Assembly: GCA_021521415.1 (NCBI GenBank)
Contig: JAIQDT010000301.1
Location: 930,001-994,000 of the forward strand
Source: Bidens hawaiensis
Lineage: Eukaryota; Streptophyta; Magnoliopsida; Asterales; Asteraceae
DNA length: 64,000 nt
Direction of reading: 5' to 3'
The notes below the pieces were generated by a model. That model was given only the letters and a program-made list of their open reading frames with translations. It had not been told where the DNA came from and made no database searches. The position numbers and the translations under genes are program-made. How positions within the stretch are numbered: the first letter of the stretch is position 1; each line of letters begins with the position of its first letter. Of this stretch, positions 19,657 to 29,185 are shown piece after piece.

Positions 19657-22440
19657 ATGGCTGCTGTTGGAGGTGCTGGAGGTGATGATGGTGATGAGCA
19701 ACGACAATTCTTCCCAGCCCATAACCAATACATCACTTTGGATCCAGACGCACGAGGCGTTGAAGACTATAGGGAGATTATCACATTTCTCCAACGATCA
19801 CGAGTTTTTCACGCGATCACTAATACACTACCCATATCTCTGCCCAACATTCAAGATTTCTGGCAGACGGTGTATTATGATTGCAGACCTGAGCCTCCAG
19901 TGATGCGAGCAACTGTCAATGGTCAAGACATACAGTTTTCCTCGGAAGACATACGGTTGGCTCTGCAGTTCGGTGATGAAACGAGAGACGACCCAACGGA
20001 ATTCGTAGCTCCTTTCCGTGACGGAGCTTACTTAAGGATGGGTTATTCGGGTCCGCTGGGGGACTCGCAGAGGAGGAAAGGCTTTCTGCTGGATCAATGG
20101 CGCTTTTTGATGCATGTGTTGATAGTATGCATGTCCGGCAGAAAGGCAGGAACAGACGGGATGGGTGCGACGATGCAATCGGCTATGATTGCGCTGACTT
20201 ACAACCGCAGATATTCTTTTAGTCAGCTAATCTTTTACGAGATTGATCGTCAGAGACGGGCGACGGCGCGCGAGCGTTTTATTATGTATCCTCGGTTTCT
20301 ACAAATGATTATTAATCATGTCGCTCCGTCTATACCGCAAAGACGCCCTATCAGATACGTTGAGTGCGTAACAAAACGTATCTTTGCTCAGTGCAGAACG
20401 TCGAGCACTCGTAGCAACCCTGAGCGGCGTCCCAGGCATACTCCACTTTTCGGGCATCTCATTAACCCGGAGTATGTTCCTGCAGGAGGGGACGAGTTCA
20501 GGGATCCGCAACCACATCAGGCGGCAGCACCTCATGCTGTATCAGCTGCGCCTGTTGTATCTTCTGCTGCTGTGCCAGCTACTATATCTCAGGCTGTGTC
20601 CACTGCTGAACATGTTGATCTAGATGCTGCTTTTAGTGGACATGGTTTGTTTGATATGGATGTCTTGGGTCCTCAGTTTATGGATGTTACCAGAGCAGCT
20701 ACTTCGGTAGCCGACTCTGATCTAGACGAGACGTTTGCTGAGGCAAGAAGACTTATGGTGTCTCGGGAACGGACTACGGGAAAGAGGCCGAGAACCGTGG
20801 AGGAGGATGAGGATGAAGTGGATGAAGAGGAGGCAGTACAGATTGTGCTAAGACGTTCAAGAAGAGAACAGAGAGGGATAGGTTCGGGAGCTGGAGAATC
20901 TTCAAGACTAGTACGTTTTGCTCCACCTGCCTTATCTGGTATGTCTCTTATTCCTACTACTGCACAGGTTACAGCGATCGAGACGTCGGCACCAACAATT
21001 GTGTCCCTACCACCTCAACCGCTTAATCCACCGGTGGTAGTTGCACGGTTTGTGGAGTCGACAATCACTTCTACTGCAGGGTTACCAAGTGTACCACCTG
21101 CGGTCACTTCTGCTGATGTTCCTCCAACTCCATTGCCTACTTCAGATACCGAGAGGATTCTTTCGCTAGAGCGGATTGTTGCTGAACAGTCAAAGACTAT
21201 TGACCGCCTAGTGGAATCCAATCGACTACAAGCTGCCCTCCTGGTTGAACATGGACGAATAATAGATGCCTTCAAGGATTACTTGGCATCTCAGGGGGAG
21301 AAGACGTGTAGGGGCGATGAGTTGAGAACGAAAAGACGAGAAGATCATGACGATGATCCCAATGCACCTTCAGGTGCAGGTGATGAGCTGCCAAGAACCT
21401 CTCAGGCTCTTGGAGCTTCCACAACTGAGGGGGAGTCTACAAATGCAGCTGGTGATGATGTTGTAGTTGTGGATGACGACGCTGATGTTGAAGACGTTAT
21501 TGATGCGTTGAAGGAGTTGGATGAGGAGGAGGACGATGAGTTGATGGATGATGATGACGTGTTGCCTATGGATGAGATTGAGAGGATTGGAGAACAGATT
21601 AATGTGGAAGATGTATTAGAAGAAGGTGAGATTGTGGATGATTCAGTGGAACATGAGATTCCAGCTGTTGAGAGATCAGAATTGGGGGATGAGAGCGTGA
21701 TAGAAGATACAGTATGGGAGGAGCAGCCGAACTGGAAAGAAGGCTGTGCTCAGTGGTTTGTTAAAACCAAGAAGCCTGCAGTGCCAACGATGTTCAGAAA
21801 GACTTATAATATAAAGGGCTATGCAGAGTCAAAGAAAGGAATCATATGCTGGTTGTACGACAAAGAGCTGAAACTATTTGTGATCAAACGGTACGACGGC
21901 ATTCAGTACTTTAAGAGATTGTTGAGATCTCTGAATTCCTTACCAGAATGTGAGGTGAAAGATTTAGCGAGATTGGGGCTGATCAATAGAAGTAATGATG
22001 ATATGGCAAGAATCATTGGGAAGATCGTCTGGAAAGAAGCCATTAAAGACAAAAAGTTTGAACTGCTAAAGCCTCAAAAAGGAAAGTTGATAGAAGACAA
22101 AGATCGTGGAATGAGGGCTGACGACAAACCTTGGATGGTAATGAAGTATAAACCAGTCCGTCATTTGAAAGAAGTACCGATGAAAGTTATGCCCAAGAAC
22201 GTCCTAAAAGATTTAAAATGGTGGTACGTGGATTGTGAGACAGCTGAGGCGGTAATAGAAGATGAGGATGAACAAGAAGTACTTCGGGTGTACGACCCGA
22301 TGCATCTTGTTAATCTATCGAAGGCTGATTTGAAAGTGCTCAACGAGAAGAAGATCTTCTACATTCCTGCTTGGAAGGATCAAGCTAGGAAATATCAAAG
22401 GGTAGTGTCGGTATGTGTGAGAGAAGGGGCGCACGCGTAG
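19657..22440 (+). CDS. Intact 927-residue protein of element F, unassigned function
   Basis: The largest undamaged ORF in the window. The ATG at 19657 is chosen because TTTGTTTTGTGCAG directly before it looks like a 3' splice site, so the message may be spliced from an upstream leader. Residues ~20-270 form a globular region with FPAHNQYITLD, EDIRLALQFGDETRDDPTEF and FIMYPRFLQMIINH. This resembles ORFs found in transposons of Asteraceae that databases label inconsistently; that is from memory. Residues ~270-490 are Ala/Thr/Pro-rich and disordered with a basic patch (TGKRPRT). About 495-545 is a predicted coiled coil. About 600-650 is very acidic (DELMDDDD). About 690-927 is a second globular region (AQWFVKTKKPAVPTMFRK to VVSVCVREGAHA). 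No protease, RT or integrase motifs and no membrane segments are seen. It is followed by a PPT and LTR, so it is the 3'-most gene of F. Confidence 0.8.
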   Translation: MAAVGGAGGDDGDEQRQFFPAHNQYITLDPDARGVEDYREIITFLQRSRVFHAITNTLPISLPNIQDFWQTVYYDCRPEPPVMRATVNGQDIQFSSEDIRLALQFGDETRDDPTEFVAPFRDGAYLRMGYSGPLGDSQRRKGFLLDQWRFLMHVLIVCMSGRKAGTDGMGATMQSAMIALTYNRRYSFSQLIFYEIDRQRRATARERFIMYPRFLQMIINHVAPSIPQRRPIRYVECVTKRIFAQCRTSSTRSNPERRPRHTPLFGHLINPEYVPAGGDEFRDPQPHQAAAPHAVSAAPVVSSAAVPATISQAVSTAEHVDLDAAFSGHGLFDMDVLGPQFMDVTRAATSVADSDLDETFAEARRLMVSRERTTGKRPRTVEEDEDEVDEEEAVQIVLRRSRREQRGIGSGAGESSRLVRFAPPALSGMSLIPTTAQVTAIETSAPTIVSLPPQPLNPPVVVARFVESTITSTAGLPSVPPAVTSADVPPTPLPTSDTERILSLERIVAEQSKTIDRLVESNRLQAALLVEHGRIIDAFKDYLASQGEKTCRGDELRTKRREDHDDDPNAPSGAGDELPRTSQALGASTTEGESTNAAGDDVVVVDDDADVEDVIDALKELDEEEDDELMDDDDVLPMDEIERIGEQINVEDVLEEGEIVDDSVEHEIPAVERSELGDESVIEDTVWEEQPNWKEGCAQWFVKTKKPAVPTMFRKTYNIKGYAESKKGIICWLYDKELKLFVIKRYDGIQYFKRLLRSLNSLPECEVKDLARLGLINRSNDDMARIIGKIVWKEAIKDKKFELLKPQKGKLIEDKDRGMRADDKPWMVMKYKPVRHLKEVPMKVMPKNVLKDLKWWYVDCETAEAVIEDEDEQEVLRVYDPMHLVNLSKADLKVLNEKKIFYIPAWKDQARKYQRVVSVCVREGAHA

Positions 22441-22489
22441 AGGTGAAGATTACAAGACTCAAGATTTAAAGATCAAGATATGAAGCTAC

Positions 22490-22504
22490 TGCCAAGGGGG
22501 AGTC
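22490..22504 (+). promoter_or_regulatory. Polypurine tract of F
   Basis: GCCAAGGGGGAGTC abuts the LTR start TGTTGG. AAGGGGGAG just before TGTTGG is a familiar arrangement in plant copia-type elements. Confidence 0.75.
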
Positions 22505-22923
22505 TGTTGGTACATGTGTGTCAGTAGTTCATAGTCTAGCATTTGTAATCGAGTCTGTAATGTAATTATGTTTTGTTTATGTTTGTTTTGTAATGCGCGA
22601 AGTTGTCAACAAGTTCGCTATGGCGAACTTGTTGAATCAGCGAAGTTGTTGACAACTTCGCCTATGGCGAAGTTGTCGTGTATATAAACTGTTTCAGACG
22701 AAACAGTTTGTGTTGGTCGTTTTAGGGTTTGTTTCAGTGTGTTTCGTATTGTTACGTGTCATCTTCTGTAATAGTGACCGTGAGTCACGTGTTCGGTTAT
22801 CAATATAACGTGTTTGATTTATTGCTCGTGTGATTCTATCTCTACACTCGTAACTACCTGCGCAGGGATTCCGCACCTGCGTTGTTAGCGATATCCCGTG
22901 TACGATCCGTCAAGGAACCTACA
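22505..22923 (+). repeat. 3' LTR of F
   Basis: 419 bp from TGTTGGTACATG to GGAACCTACA, preceded by the PPT and ending at the host junction. Contains a TATA motif (TATATAAAC around 22681) and the palindromic CGAAGTT cluster at 22595-22676. No matching 5' LTR exists. Confidence 0.75.
22640..22661. repeat. 10-bp-arm palindrome in the F LTR
   Basis: GCGAAGTTGT and ACAACTTCGC separated by two bases. It is flanked by GCGAACTTGTT and GGCGAAGTTGTCG, so the segment from 22595 to 22676 is a cluster of overlapping inverted repeats just upstream of the TATA motif. Confidence 0.85.
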
Positions 22924-23497
22924 GTATCTTCCTGATCAGATGGTTCCATCTGAATTGTTGAAATCCAGAGGAAGCATCCATGAAAGTAAGCATTTCATGT
23001 CCTACCGTTGCATCCACCATGGAATCTATATGTGGCAATGGGAAAGGATCCTTGGGGCATGCCTTGTTTAAATCGGTAAATCGACACACACCCTCCACTT
23101 TCCATTCTTTTTTGAAACAACGACCACTTTAGCTAGCCATCGAGGATATTGAACCTCTCTGATCATACCGGCCTTAAGAAGTTTTTCAACTTCTTCTTGT
23201 ATGATCTTGTTCCTCTCAGGAGTGAATTTCCTTCGCTTCTGATGGACGGGTTTAACAGATAAATCAAGGCCGAGTTTATGAGTAATTACCTCTTTTGAAA
23301 TACCTGTCATGTCCGAGTGCTTGAAGGCAAAAGTAGATCTTCTTTGTCCTAAGAAGGATATTATATCCTTCCTCAATCTTACTAGGGATACTGGATCCTA
23401 AAAACACCTTTATTTCTGGATCTTCGGGGTCCAATGATACTTCTTTAAGGTCTTTCTCCCGAGCTTCCAGCACGTCCCTAGAATGTTGCTGTAATTG
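22924..23497 (-). pseudogene. pol: N-terminal half of reverse transcriptase of element C
   Basis: Begins in frame directly after the gag UAG (23498-23500). It runs through REKDLKEVSLDPEDPEIKVF, the KAGMIREVQYPRWLA region, VVVSKKNGKWRVCVD and the FMDASSGFQQI box, and is cut by F at 22924. There is a frameshift near 23375 and another near 23080. No Met codon starts this part, which supports translation by readthrough from gag. Confidence 0.85.
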
Positions 23498-23500
23498 CTA
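23492..23500 (-). promoter_or_regulatory. Candidate leaky stop between gag and pol of C: UAG-CAA-UUA
   Basis: The gag-protease frame ends in TAG (23500-23498) followed by CAA TTA, a perfect match to the UAG-CAR-YYA readthrough consensus known from tobamoviruses and active in plant cells. The pol frame continues without shift. The A copy has TAG CAA CCA at the same place, which differs at two bases yet still fits the consensus. Confidence 0.7.
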
Positions 23501-25833
23501 TGCTATGGTTGGCTTGGCTGTTGGCTTCATTGACGATGAATAATAGTTCTTGGCCTCCGCTTGGTCACCTACTATCTTTACAACTCCCCAAGGAGTAGGT
23601 AGCTTGATGCACTGGTGATAAGTTGAGGCTACAGCCTTCATTCCATGGAGCCACGACCTACCTAAAATAACATTGCAACAAGAAAGGTTATCTATAACAC
23701 AAAATTTTTGGTATGAATTTAACCCTTCGATATAAATTGGGAGATTGATGTCCCCCAGTGTCTTCTTGGTTTCGCCACTGAAATCGAATAGCACCGAAGT
23801 TCTAGGAATGATTTCTGAATCCGAGATGTTCATCTTCTTAAGGACATCATATTGGATAATGTTGACCGAGCTGTCACCGTCTACTAGGATCCTGCGTACA
23901 TAATGGTTAGAGATAAATAAAGTAATAATCAAACCGTCGTGATGAGGATCCTGAATGTTCATTTTGTCTTCCTCATCGAAGAAGATTCTCTTGTCTGTTG
24001 TTATGGTGGTTGACACTATTGGTCGATCTACGCTATCTATCTTTATCTCTTTAGCGAGTCCTTTTGCAGCAGAGAAAGAAGTTCCACATATGTCAGAACC
24101 TCCGGAGATGAAATTGATCGTCTGCATATCCAGCTTGTCCTGATGAGGATCCTGGATCCTTGAATTGAAAAAGATTCTCTGATTAGCCACTCGAGTAGTG
24201 GGGATGAGCGGTCTTCTCTTGTCGTCCAGTTCGAATTCTACTACGGGATCTTCTCTTATGGCACAAGAATCTTGAAATAATTCGTAGTCTCTGGAGACAA
24301 AGTTGATCACTTGAGCATCTGGTGGTACTGGTGTTGCTTTTTGTGGAAGGTCTTCAGGATCCTGGATCTTGGATTTCTTCCTTCCCAAGATTTCTTTAAA
24401 TTGGCCCTTGCTCAGGAGGTAACCAATTTCCTTTCTTAAGCCGGTGCACTCGTCTGTCGCATGGCCAAAGTCTTCGTGAAAGGTGCACCACTTAGATTTG
24501 TCCTTGAAACCAACAACCTTTTCATTCTTTCGTGGCCACCTCGCTTTTTCTCCCAAATCCTTCATGGCACAGATCAAGCCATGAGTGTCCACAGAGAAAC
24601 AATAATCGGAGATGTAAGGATAGTCTTTATCGTCATCTCCCTCTTCAACTGCCCGTATGTTCTGATTGTTGAACTTGGCATACGGCTTCGAATTGTTATT
24701 CCTGTTCCAGGATCCTTTATTCTTCTCTGGGGTTTCTTGTTTTGCTTGTCCCCCAAGATGATCCTGGATCCTTTTGTCTTCTTCCAACCGGATGTATCTT
24801 AATGCCCTGTTTCTGACTTCGTCTAATGTCCTGCATGGAGTCATCACTAAATCATCATAAAAGGGGGAGCTCTTCAGAATTCCCATCTTTAATGCTTCAA
24901 CAGCAGTAGTCATGTCAAGATTTGGGATTTCTAGAGCTTCTTTGCCGAACCTGGTAACGAAATCCCTAAGGGATTCATCACTAGGTTGGACAACACGATA
25001 TAAATCACTGGTTAACCTCTCAAATTTCCGACTACAGGAAAATTGAGTGTTAAATAAGTTAACTAAGTGAGAGAAAGAAGTAATTGAAAATGGAGGAAGA
25101 GTTAGCAGCCATTTTAGAGCGGCTCCCGTTAATGTGGATCCAAAGCCCTTGTATAGGCAAGCTTCTTTGAGTCTCTCCGGAATAGGATTGATCTCCATCC
25201 TTTCCCTATACTGTGCTACATGTTCTTCAGGATCCGTGGTCCCGTCATAAGTCTTCATATTCGGAGTTTGGAACCGCTTCGGTATTTCAGCATCACAGAT
25301 AGGCGGAGCGAATCTGGATACTCTGTGGCTTCCCTCAGGTATTTCCGGAATTGTTCTTATGACCCCGGGAACACTGGATATCATATCCTTGAGCTTCTGC
25401 AGCTCCTTGGCCATAGCTTGGTCGATACCTGCATCCCGCATGGAACCACGGTTAGCATCTAAGGATAAAGGATCGTACAAGTTACCTCTTTGCTGAGTGA
25501 AGGTTGGCATCTCGGATGAGTAGATGGGATAAGAGGAGTCTGCGATGAGAGTTGGTCCTCCAGAGGCTATAGTCTGCATGGGGATTATGTCTACTTCATG
25601 GACATCGGAGGATCGTTGATGTTGGACGCCTGAGGATCCTTGATTTGGAAAGAAGGATCCTTGATTTGGGATGAAGGATCCTTGAGGTTGTGTAACATCC
25701 TAAAATTTTCATATTTAATAAAGAAAGTTACGTTTAGTGTTTTCGCATTAATAATTAATAGAGAAAAGATCATGGGATTAGATTAATCAAGATGGGATTA
25801 TGGATAAGATGGGCTTAGGGTCCATGGGCCTTA

Positions 25834-25849
25834 GGAGTATAAATACTCC
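25834..25849 (+). promoter_or_regulatory. LTR promoter of G2: TATA inside a palindrome
   Basis: GGAGTATAAATACTCC: TATAAATA at 25838-25845 is embedded in 7-bp inverted arms. About 20 bases downstream is AAACCCTAAACCCT (25864-25877), a telo-box-like motif frequent near plant transcription starts. Confidence 0.6.
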
Positions 25850-26382
25850 CTTAAACCACCCTTAAACCCTAAACCCTCATTTCTTTCCATCCTATTCTCT
25901 ACACACTCAAAGATACACACACACACATCCCCCTACATACGGCCGAGAGAAAGAGAGGTGAAATCCGAACAAGCAAACGTGATTCAAGATAGATACAAGA
26001 TCTAAAGTCATAATCTAGCTAACCGATACCAAAACGTAAACGTAAAGGTATGATTTCGATCTTAAAGTTCATTTTTTTATAAACTGTTTGCCCTGGAACT
26101 TAGAACGAGAATAGATCGGGTATAAAGGAAACGTAAAGTTGTAAACTTGATGATAAAATGAACCTAATGAACCCGCAAACCTAAACGGCTCGCTTAAAAT
26201 GAAATCCTAGATCCATTCTCTAAACGTTCACTATAAAGGTTCGTGCTTTATGTTACAAACGGGTCAAGATTGGACCGCAAACGGTCAAGGGAACGTTTAG
26301 GGCAAAGGCCTGATTATAAAATGAGTATTAAAGTTGTGAAATGTGTGACGAAGCGAACCCATGAGCAGCAGACCACGAACTT

Positions 26383-26640
26383 CGCTTACTGTATAACTTC
26401 GTTGCATAAGTTCGCTGTAGCTAAACTTCGCTTACAAGCCAACTTCGCCAAGTTAAGTTCGCTTGAAGATAAGTTCGTCTAAAGGTTAAGTTCGCTCTTG
26501 TATAAGTTCGTTGCTGTATAACTTCGCTGCTAATTAACTTCGCTTGCCTTATAAGTTCACTATACAAGTTCGCCTACTAATTAACTTCGCTTAATGATTA
26601 AGTTCGCTTAATGATTAAGTTCGCTTAAAATCTAATTAAG
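26383..26640. repeat. AACTTCGC/AAGTTCGC array in G2
   Basis: About 15 copies of AACTTCGC, AAGTTCGC or AAGTTCGTT-like octamers in both orientations, spaced about 14-20 bases. It is the same motif as in F, although the two elements otherwise look unrelated. Confidence 0.82.
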
Positions 26641-28268
26641 AGAAAAATAATGCTAGACCACTAGATTAGATCAGATCACTATTGATACGTGTAACTTATA
26701 CAGTCAGCCGAGCTCAGTTGAAGAAGGGATTAACTATCGGACAAAGAAGCAGAGTTCAGGTAAGTTTCTAGCCCCATTTCTGTGTTATGTTTTCGGGGCT
26801 GTGTGCATACTCGATGTGAAGTGTGAATACACTTACCTTAAGTGGTAAGTGTATGCTATAGATGATATACGAGGTAGCTATTATATGATTACTTGTCGGT
26901 ACGTGAACGATCTTCGGATATTGCACGTGTCGGCAAGGGAAACGATCTCTAAGTGGTTATAAGTGTGTAAATTTTATGGTGTGACTTGCTTATTATGTAA
27001 ATGGTGTAATGATATGAAGTGTGTTATAGACAAGTAAAGGTAAAGCGTGTTAGAAGTGGCAAGAGTCTAGTAAGTGTGTTAGTGGCATGGCGATAGTACG
27101 TGGTAGGGTAAGCCTATACGTGACTTCGTTATTAAAGTGGCAAAGTGGCATAACGTTATACGTTATTAAAGTGGAAAAGTGAAAAAGTGGTAGGGGTAAA
27201 TAAGATGTTAAGTGGTAAGGTGAGCAGGTTAGATAGTGGACTACGTGTCTTCGGATACGTATATGATGCATGTAGTGGTTGTATGATAAGTTGCTTGATT
27301 AACTAGAACTCACTCAGCGTAGCTGACTTTTAGTACGCATGCAAGTGAGTAGACTGAGGAGCTAGCATGAGGATGGCACATGGCATGGATTGAATGGCTG
27401 GCATCTGAAGATGGAGCGATGTTTTAAATATGATATTTTGTGTTACGGTATCAAAGGAAGGATTTAATGTTTTGTAACAAATGATTTAAGTTAGCGTTTC
27501 CGTGAAAGTTTTAATAAACTCTGATTTGTAGAACTGTGTTTATGAGTAAATCCGACGCTAAAGTAGGGCTACTGGGAACGGGGCCTTACAGGTTGGGTAC
27601 CATAGGATCCCTGCAGAAGAATGGCCGATCCTTGTGGATAATATGAGGATCCTTGATTCTGAATAGCCATGGATCCTTGTTGGAGATTAGTTGACCTTGG
27701 CGGATCTAACGAGAATCCTTGAGCCTGTTGACCCTTGGATCTCTGCTGAAGGATAGATGATACTTGCTGAAATAGCGAGGATCCTTGAGCCTGTTGACCC
27801 ATGGACCCCTATTGAAGGATAGATGATCCTTGTGAGAACTGAGCCACGGATTCTGGACTGGTGAAATTCAGCATCCTTGGCATCAGGGGGTGAGATCCTC
27901 TGCTGGCCTCTTGTTCTTCTTGAGATCTTCTATCTCACGAAGGATCCTCTGGTTGGTCTTGTTCTGCTACTCCATGTATGCTTTAACTTGCGAAAACATA
28001 GATGAAACATCACTGTTAGTATTAACCACTGGGGCAGCAGCGGCAGTTTTTGAGCTCTGGAAGACTGGTAGTTGCGTCTTGCTCCCAGCAGCAGCAGGCC
28101 GTTGCGTTCCCGTAATTGGCGGAGGCATCGGTGGCCAAGTCCTTGATGAGAGAGGAACCATAGCCGGCATGGTTGATGAAGCAGAGGTTTATTGAGAGGC
28201 CATTGATAGTGATATGGGTATGAAAAAGTTGAGAATGATAGGAATAATATGGATTATAGCACCAATTG

Positions 28269-28285
28269 CCTCACGGTGGGCGCCA
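28269..28285 (-). promoter_or_regulatory. Primer binding site of element C
   Basis: Minus strand TGGCGCCCACCGTGAGG begins three bases inside the 5' LTR. It has the same core as A and E (TGGCGCCCACCGTGG), complementary to a tRNA ending GGCGCCA. I do not name the tRNA. Confidence 0.8.
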
Positions 28286-28288
28286 AAT

Positions 28289-29181
28289 TGTTTTGGACAA
28301 AAATCTGCTAAGGATCAAGTATCCAAATCTGTTAAGTGAGGTAAGGTGCTAACTTGATAATGACAAGTGCGTAATCGTGATATTGGTGAACATAAAGGTT
28401 TGATCACGAGGGAAAAAACCCTTAACCAAGATAGTCTTACTTCGGTCAAAACTTATCAAGGTAATCTTTGGTCGAATCTCTTCAATCAATGATTAACTAA
28501 GTAATCGTTGGTTGAATCTTTTCGGTCAAGGATCAACAAGGTAACCTTTGGTCGATGAGTATATGATTATCGTGATCTGCGGCACAAAAAACCCCCGGAC
28601 GGTGAAAACTATCACCTTCGTTTATATTAGATAAAAAGGAAACGTAGTGGAGCCGATGATCGAGATTACAAAATAAGCTAGTGAATAGAGAGAATGCTTG
28701 TTTCTGCTCTAGTGTGTGTGCTAATACATGTGTTTTTCCACTCGATCATAGCTCAAATAAATAAGAAAATATTACTAACAATATTCCCTAACTATCCAGA
28801 AGTCTTCCACTAGCCGCTCCACGACCTTTGACCACGTGCCAATAGCCGTCCGGCAGCGAGAAAATCGGGAGAACGAGTCTTATAGCCGTTGTTGATATTT
28901 TCACGTTTATCTTCACATGAGTTCATCCATTAACAGCTATATTGAAGCAGGATCCTGGATCCATGCTCCAGCTAGAGAATGCTCTGTGAGGATAATTGAT
29001 GCAAGTACGTCTTAAAGTTGTCACACCTGTCCAACACATCACCATACTAAACGCAATCCTTAGTATACAAGTAATACCGAGGATCGTCGATCCTTTATAT
29101 CCTGACACATATTTCAAGGATAAACTATCCATAAGACAGTTAAGGATAAAGGATCCTCAGTATAAAATTCATGGCCTAACA
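28289..29181 (-). repeat. 5' LTR of element C
   Basis: 893 bp, pair of 10720-11619. TGTTTTGGAC...CCTAACA on the plus strand; TSD GCTAT at 29182-29186. It is seven bases shorter than its partner: a GTGTTACAA-like stretch of the 3' copy (11069-11078) is missing near 28638. Confidence 0.93.
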
Positions 29182-29182
29182 G

Positions 29183-29185
29183 CTA
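29183..29185 (-). promoter_or_regulatory. gag stop of element A, now at the C junction
   Basis: The A gag-protease frame ends in TAG here. The TSD of C (29182-29186) covers this codon, so the next codons of A lie at 10715-10710, where they read CAA CCA. The pre-insertion context therefore was UAG-CAA-CCA, again fitting CAR-YYA. Confidence 0.7.

Larger units (their letters stand above)
17663..22923 (+). mobile_element. F: 5'-truncated LTR element carrying an intact 927-codon ORF
   Basis: Interrupts the RT of C: host text stops at 17662 (GCCGGTAG) and resumes at 22924 (GTATCTTCC). On the right it ends in a good LTR (22505-22923, TGTTGG...CCTACA) preceded by a purine tract AAGGGGGAGTC typical of copia-type elements. 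On the left there is no LTR, and 14 host bases present in A are missing. The likely history is insertion of a full element followed by deletion of its 5' LTR, 5' region and a little host DNA. No gag-pol coding similarity is recognised. It is opposite in orientation to C and younger than C. Confidence 0.75.
25691..27590 (+). mobile_element. G2: 1.9-kb solo LTR nested in gag of C
   Basis: 1900 bp from TGTAACATCC to GGGGCCTTACA with perfect TSDs GGTTG at 25686-25690 and 27591-27595. The gag coding text of A (CTTGAGGTTGGGAATTATAG) runs uninterrupted across the equivalent point. No retroviral ORFs are inside, so it is a solo LTR left by recombination. It has a TATA box about 150 bases in, setting orientation. 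Its 3' third matches reverse-complemented G1, including CTCAGCGTAGCTGACTTTTA. Confidence 0.9.
23498..28203 (-). pseudogene. gag: gag-protease of element C (split by G2)
   Basis: Real segments are 28203-27591 and 25690-23498. The start is ATG 28203 (MASQ), 80-odd bases after the PBS. The N-terminus is Ser/Pro-rich, then a Gln-Gly-Ser-repeat region that G2 interrupts at the TSD GGTTG. From MQTIASGG (25579) 693 codons are open: the retrotransposon Gag domain (FQTPNMKTYDGTTDPEEHV to SDESLRDFVTRFGKEAL), a zinc-knuckle variant CTFHEDFGHATDEC, then an aspartic protease with ILVDGDSSVNII (canonical would be DGGS or DTGS) and NVILGRSWLHG. Defects: TAA at codon 5, TAG near 27964, plus the insertion. 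Otherwise the Gag core is intact. Gag would form the particle; the protease would cut the polyprotein. Confidence 0.9.
10720..29181 (-). mobile_element. Element C: Tat-lineage Ty3/gypsy element nested in A
   Basis: Bounded by TGTTTTGGACAAAAATC...CCTAACA LTRs and identical TSDs GCTAT at 10715-10719 and 29182-29186. Minus-strand order is 5' LTR (28289-29181), PBS, gag-protease (28203-23498, split by G2), UAG, pol (23497-22924 and 17662-14949, split by F), mini-hairpin arrays, antisense gene, PPT, 3' LTR (11619-10720). Its coding regions are closely similar to A's, but much of the LTR differs, so they are sister subfamilies. Bare length without F and G2 is about 11.3 kb. The two LTRs differ at roughly 5% of sites over about 250 bases by eye. 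Confidence 0.94.

Noticed and set aside
19657..22440. Naming the F protein after a synaptobrevin/longin-like annotation used for similar plant ORFs
   Set aside because: No SNARE motif, longin fold signature or membrane anchor is visible; such labels on transposon ORFs are probably automatic errors.
25864..25877. Interstitial telomere array
   Set aside because: Only two AAACCCT units; it fits a promoter telo-box, not telomeric DNA.
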